The notes under the pieces: generated by a model
What the model was told of the DNA's origin: nothing
The model's input: only the letters and a program-made list of their open reading frames with translations
Database searches by the model: none
Translations under genes and position numbers: made by a program
Source: Azadirachta indica
Taxonomy: Eukaryota > Streptophyta > Magnoliopsida > Sapindales > Meliaceae
Length of the DNA stretch: 64,000 bases
Direction of reading: 5' to 3'
Assembly (NCBI GenBank): GCA_022749755.1
Contig: CM040441.1
Location: forward strand, 10,603,475-10,667,474
Shown here: positions 61,763-64,000 of the stretch, in pieces
Position numbering within the stretch: position 1 is the stretch's first letter
Layout of the letters: every line of letters starts with the position of its first letter

Positions 61763-62027
61763 GGGAGAATGCCTATTACCCCCTACTTTTTTAGTTAATA
61801 TCTCATTACTCCTTTATATTTTTGTCTAATATTTCATCACCCCCTGATTCTTATTTTTTTTTTCGATTTTACCCTTTAGTTTAATTAATTTACAAATGAT
61901 AAAATAAAAAATATTAGAAATACTAAAGGGCAAAATTGGAACTCAGGAGGGTGATGGAATATTATAAAAAAATATATGAGAGTAATAGGTATTAGCTAAA
62001 AAAGTAGAGAGTAATAAGCATTCACCC
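61763..62027. mobile_element. 265-bp foldback MITE inserted in the AAT array
   Basis: The left end GGGAGAATGCCTATTACCCC and, on the minus strand, the right end GGGTGAATGCTTATTACTCT are inverted copies. Pairing continues (CTACTTTTTTAGTTAATA with CTACTTTTTTAGCTAATA; CATCACCCCCTGA with CATCACCCTCCTGA; TTACCCTTTAGT with TTGCCCTTTAGT). The flanks are TAATAA on both sides, consistent with insertion into the array. Confidence 0.88.
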
Positions 62028-62049
62028 TAATAATAATTATTACTAATAA

Positions 62050-62335
62050 TATGAGATGTAATAAATATACATTTCATTTGATTAATACATATGGAGGGGC
62101 ACAGCCAATTAGAAAAGTTATACTATAAAGTTAGGATTTTGTGGGGTTCCGCTTTTCATAAGGGTGTGGGGATATATATATAATGTCACAAGCATATCTC
62201 ATTTTTATGTTATGCAATGGCATTTAACATTTTTTTTTTTTGCAATAAATATAGGAAGCTTGTATTTTTCTGACATATAGTAAACTTTGTTGATAATAAT
62301 TAAAGGAAAGTTATAATTTGATATAATAAATAATA
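62050..62335. other. Non-array insertion of unknown type
   Basis: A GC-richer block (GGAGGGGCACAGCCAATTAG, GTGGGGTTCCGCTTTTCATA) interrupts the AAT array. It has no open frame of note and I find no clear inverted ends. Confidence 0.5.
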
Positions 62336-62338
62336 TCA

Positions 62339-62378
<40 letters not shown>

Positions 62379-62795
62379 TGAGATGCAATAATAATAATCG
62401 ATTAGTATTAATAATAATAAATTAATAATTATATTTTTAATGATTCAATAATAATCAATAAAATAATTAAAAATAATATAATATTAAATAATTAATAATA
62501 ATAATAAATAATAGTAGTAATAATAATTATTAATATTAATAATGTGAGGTGTAATAATATTTTATTAATCATAATAACTAATTCATAATAATATTATGAG
62601 ATGTAATAATAATAATAATAACAACAATAATAATAATAATAATAATAAGAGATGTAATAATAATAATAATAATAACAATAATAATAATAATAAGAGATGT
62701 AATAATAATATTGATTAGTAATATTTAATAATAATAAAATAATAGTAATAATAATTATTACTAATAATATGAGATGTAATAAAAATAATTGATTA

Positions 62796-62845
<50 letters not shown>

Positions 62846-63120
62846 TGAGGTGTAATAATAATAATTAATAAATTAATATTATTGAGAACAATAGTAATAA
62901 TTAATTAATTAATAATCATAAAATAATAAAGGTAATAATTAATGATTTATTATAATGATATAAAAAAAAGTAACAATAATAATAATTGATTAATATATAT
63001 AAAAATTAATAAAATCATGAATGAATTTACATTTTCTTCAGTGCATTAATTATTATATTACGATTATATTATATTTTAGTATTAATATTATATTTAATTT
63101 AATTTTTCAAGTAAAAAGAA

Positions 63121-64000
63121 ATGGCTAATCTAATTAGGAGATTAAAAATTAATTTCACCGATCACTTCCACGGTGTTCCTACATCACTATTTAAATTACA
63201 AATATTGGACACAATTCGGAAGAAACTCAACCCTACACAAGTTGAGCTTTTCAAAAAGACATGTTTCAGATAGTTTATAGACCTTGATGACCTTCGCTTC
63301 TCCAGTAACCTAACCCATTATATGTTGCTGCATGAGGCATACGCACTGAGTGCCCGAGATGAAATGTGGTTTTTAATGGATGGTCAATGTATTCGTTTTT
63401 CTCAGGTTGACTTTGGGCTTATCACAGGCTTAAGATTTGACAAATATCCATTTAAGATAGTTAGGGGGAGCAACTATTTAAGGGTTTAATATTTTGGTGA
63501 GAAAAGTAACATTAAATTGTCTTGATTAATAACGGTCTACGAGAACTTTGATTTTTCACAAATTAATGATTATGATGTTGTAAAGTTATCATTGATTCTT
63601 TTTATAGATCGTGTTATATTTGAAAGGACCCATCATAATTATGCAGATACATGGTTATTATGGATACTAGATAATTTGGATGAATTTAACCAATATACTT
63701 GAGGTACTGTTGTTTGGCGTTTTATATTTCAGTTATCGCACCGAGTCATAGGAGGACCCTTTGCTAGATATCAGAGTAGGATTGACGACGAAGAAAACTC
63801 AAAGTGTACATATGATCTCGAGGGTTTGATCATTACTCTCCAGGTACGTGGTTCTATTATTTGTTTATGCAGATCACATAAGGTTTCACTTAATGTTCAT
63901 ATTATTGTTAATTAACAATTAAGATTCTTGTTACAGATATAGATTTATGAGGCAGTTTTATCTACTGGTCATATGTTTGGGCAGATAGTGAATAGTAGAA
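63121..64000 (+). pseudogene. DUF1985-domain (Ulp1-type MULE cargo) protein, degenerate, runs off edge
   Basis: From ATG at 63121 the frame reads MANLIRRLKINFTDHF, then VELFKKTCF followed by a stop (63271), FIDLDDLRFSSNLTHYMLLH, DEMWFLMDGQCIRFSQVDFG, LITGLRFDKYPFKIVRGSNY, then stops at 63487 and 63523, DVVKLSLILFIDRVIFE, WLLWILDNLDEFNQYT and a stop (63700), then TVVWRFIFQ and EGLIITLQ. A GT donor at 63844 and AG acceptor at 63936 lead to ISTOP-IYEAV with a stop at 63940 (expected IW). This order (CF-FxDL, LLREV/LLHEA, ELWF, RFS, EFALITGLRC, LYFLE, WLLxxxDDLDxFxxYPWG, IWFYEA) is the DUF1985 domain, found at the N-terminus of Ulp1-like protease proteins carried by Mutator-like elements in plants. 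Five in-frame stops make it a relic; the protease part would lie beyond the window. Confidence 0.85.

Larger units (their letters stand above)
60790..63005. repeat. AAT-based higher-order repeat array
   Basis: Nearly pure A/T built of TAA/AAT triplets, with recurring longer phrases: AATATGAGATGTAATAATAA (near 61019, 61083, 61155, 61328, 61399, 61610, 62046, 62378, 62590, 62768), ATTGATTAGTATTAATAATA, and TAAATTAATAATTATATTTT (near 60898, 61195, 61438, 62418). Spacings of 245-300 bp show a higher-order unit and not just a microsatellite. The array is interrupted by a MITE at 61763-62027 and by unrelated sequence at about 62050-62335. Confidence 0.8.

Noticed and set aside
1..64000. CRISPR arrays, bacterial operons, viral insertions, tRNA or rRNA genes
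   Set aside because: The window is plant nuclear DNA; the tandem arrays lack CRISPR-type spacers, and I saw no cloverleaf, rRNA or virus-derived coding sequence. A tRNAscan-SE run would be needed to exclude tRNAs fully.

Overview
The window is nuclear DNA of a flowering plant, most likely a core eudicot and perhaps a woody rosid. This follows from AT-rich intergenic DNA, many short GT-AG introns, plastid-targeted nuclear genes and plant-only families (S-protein homologue, HYH, NPF, pectin acetylesterase). The species cannot be named from the sequence. Functional names come from remembered family motifs and Arabidopsis homologues; no search was run. Gene models are hand-spliced, and every exon set given keeps frame.

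Layout. 1-6309 is a higher-order satellite: a 21-bp motif built into units of about 192 bp, ending at degenerate telomere-like CCCTAAA motifs. 6310-9898 is intergenic with one small secreted S-protein homologue (+) and a Tourist-like MITE. 9899-22400 carries three minus-strand genes: plastid ribosomal protein L18, the DEAD-box RNA helicase RH50, and the rhomboid-like RBL14. Between RH50 and RBL14 lie another MITE and a four-copy tandem repeat. RBL14 is head-to-head with an F-box/kelch gene (+), whose start codon is split by an intron. 25392-32533 is transposon-rich: MITEs, a decayed 4.6-kb PIF/Harbinger element with transposase and Myb-like relics, and a copia-type gag-LTR remnant. 34123-36584 is a non-autonomous element with long inverted repeats and an internal palindromic array. 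36867-52347 holds three plus-strand genes: PIG-O (20 exons), an NPF transporter with a one-base frameshift near its C-terminus, and pectin acetylesterase. HYH (bZIP) follows on the minus strand. 54886-64000 is AT-rich repeat DNA: two or three foldback MITEs, an AAT-based higher-order array, and at the right edge a stop-riddled DUF1985 (Ulp1-type MULE cargo) pseudogene.

The housekeeping genes act in separate compartments: plastid translation and RNA metabolism (L18, RH50), organelle membrane (RBL14), ubiquitin ligase substrate choice (F-box/kelch), ER GPI-anchor synthesis (PIG-O), plasma-membrane transport (NPF), cell wall (PAE), and light-responsive transcription (HYH). No operon-like logic is implied. 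The most unusual items are the 21/192-bp satellite, the master/derivative pair of Harbinger elements, the inverted-repeat family at 34.1-36.6 kb that recurs at 60.1 kb upstream of the DUF1985 pseudogene, two GC-AG introns in adjacent genes, and the NPF frameshift.
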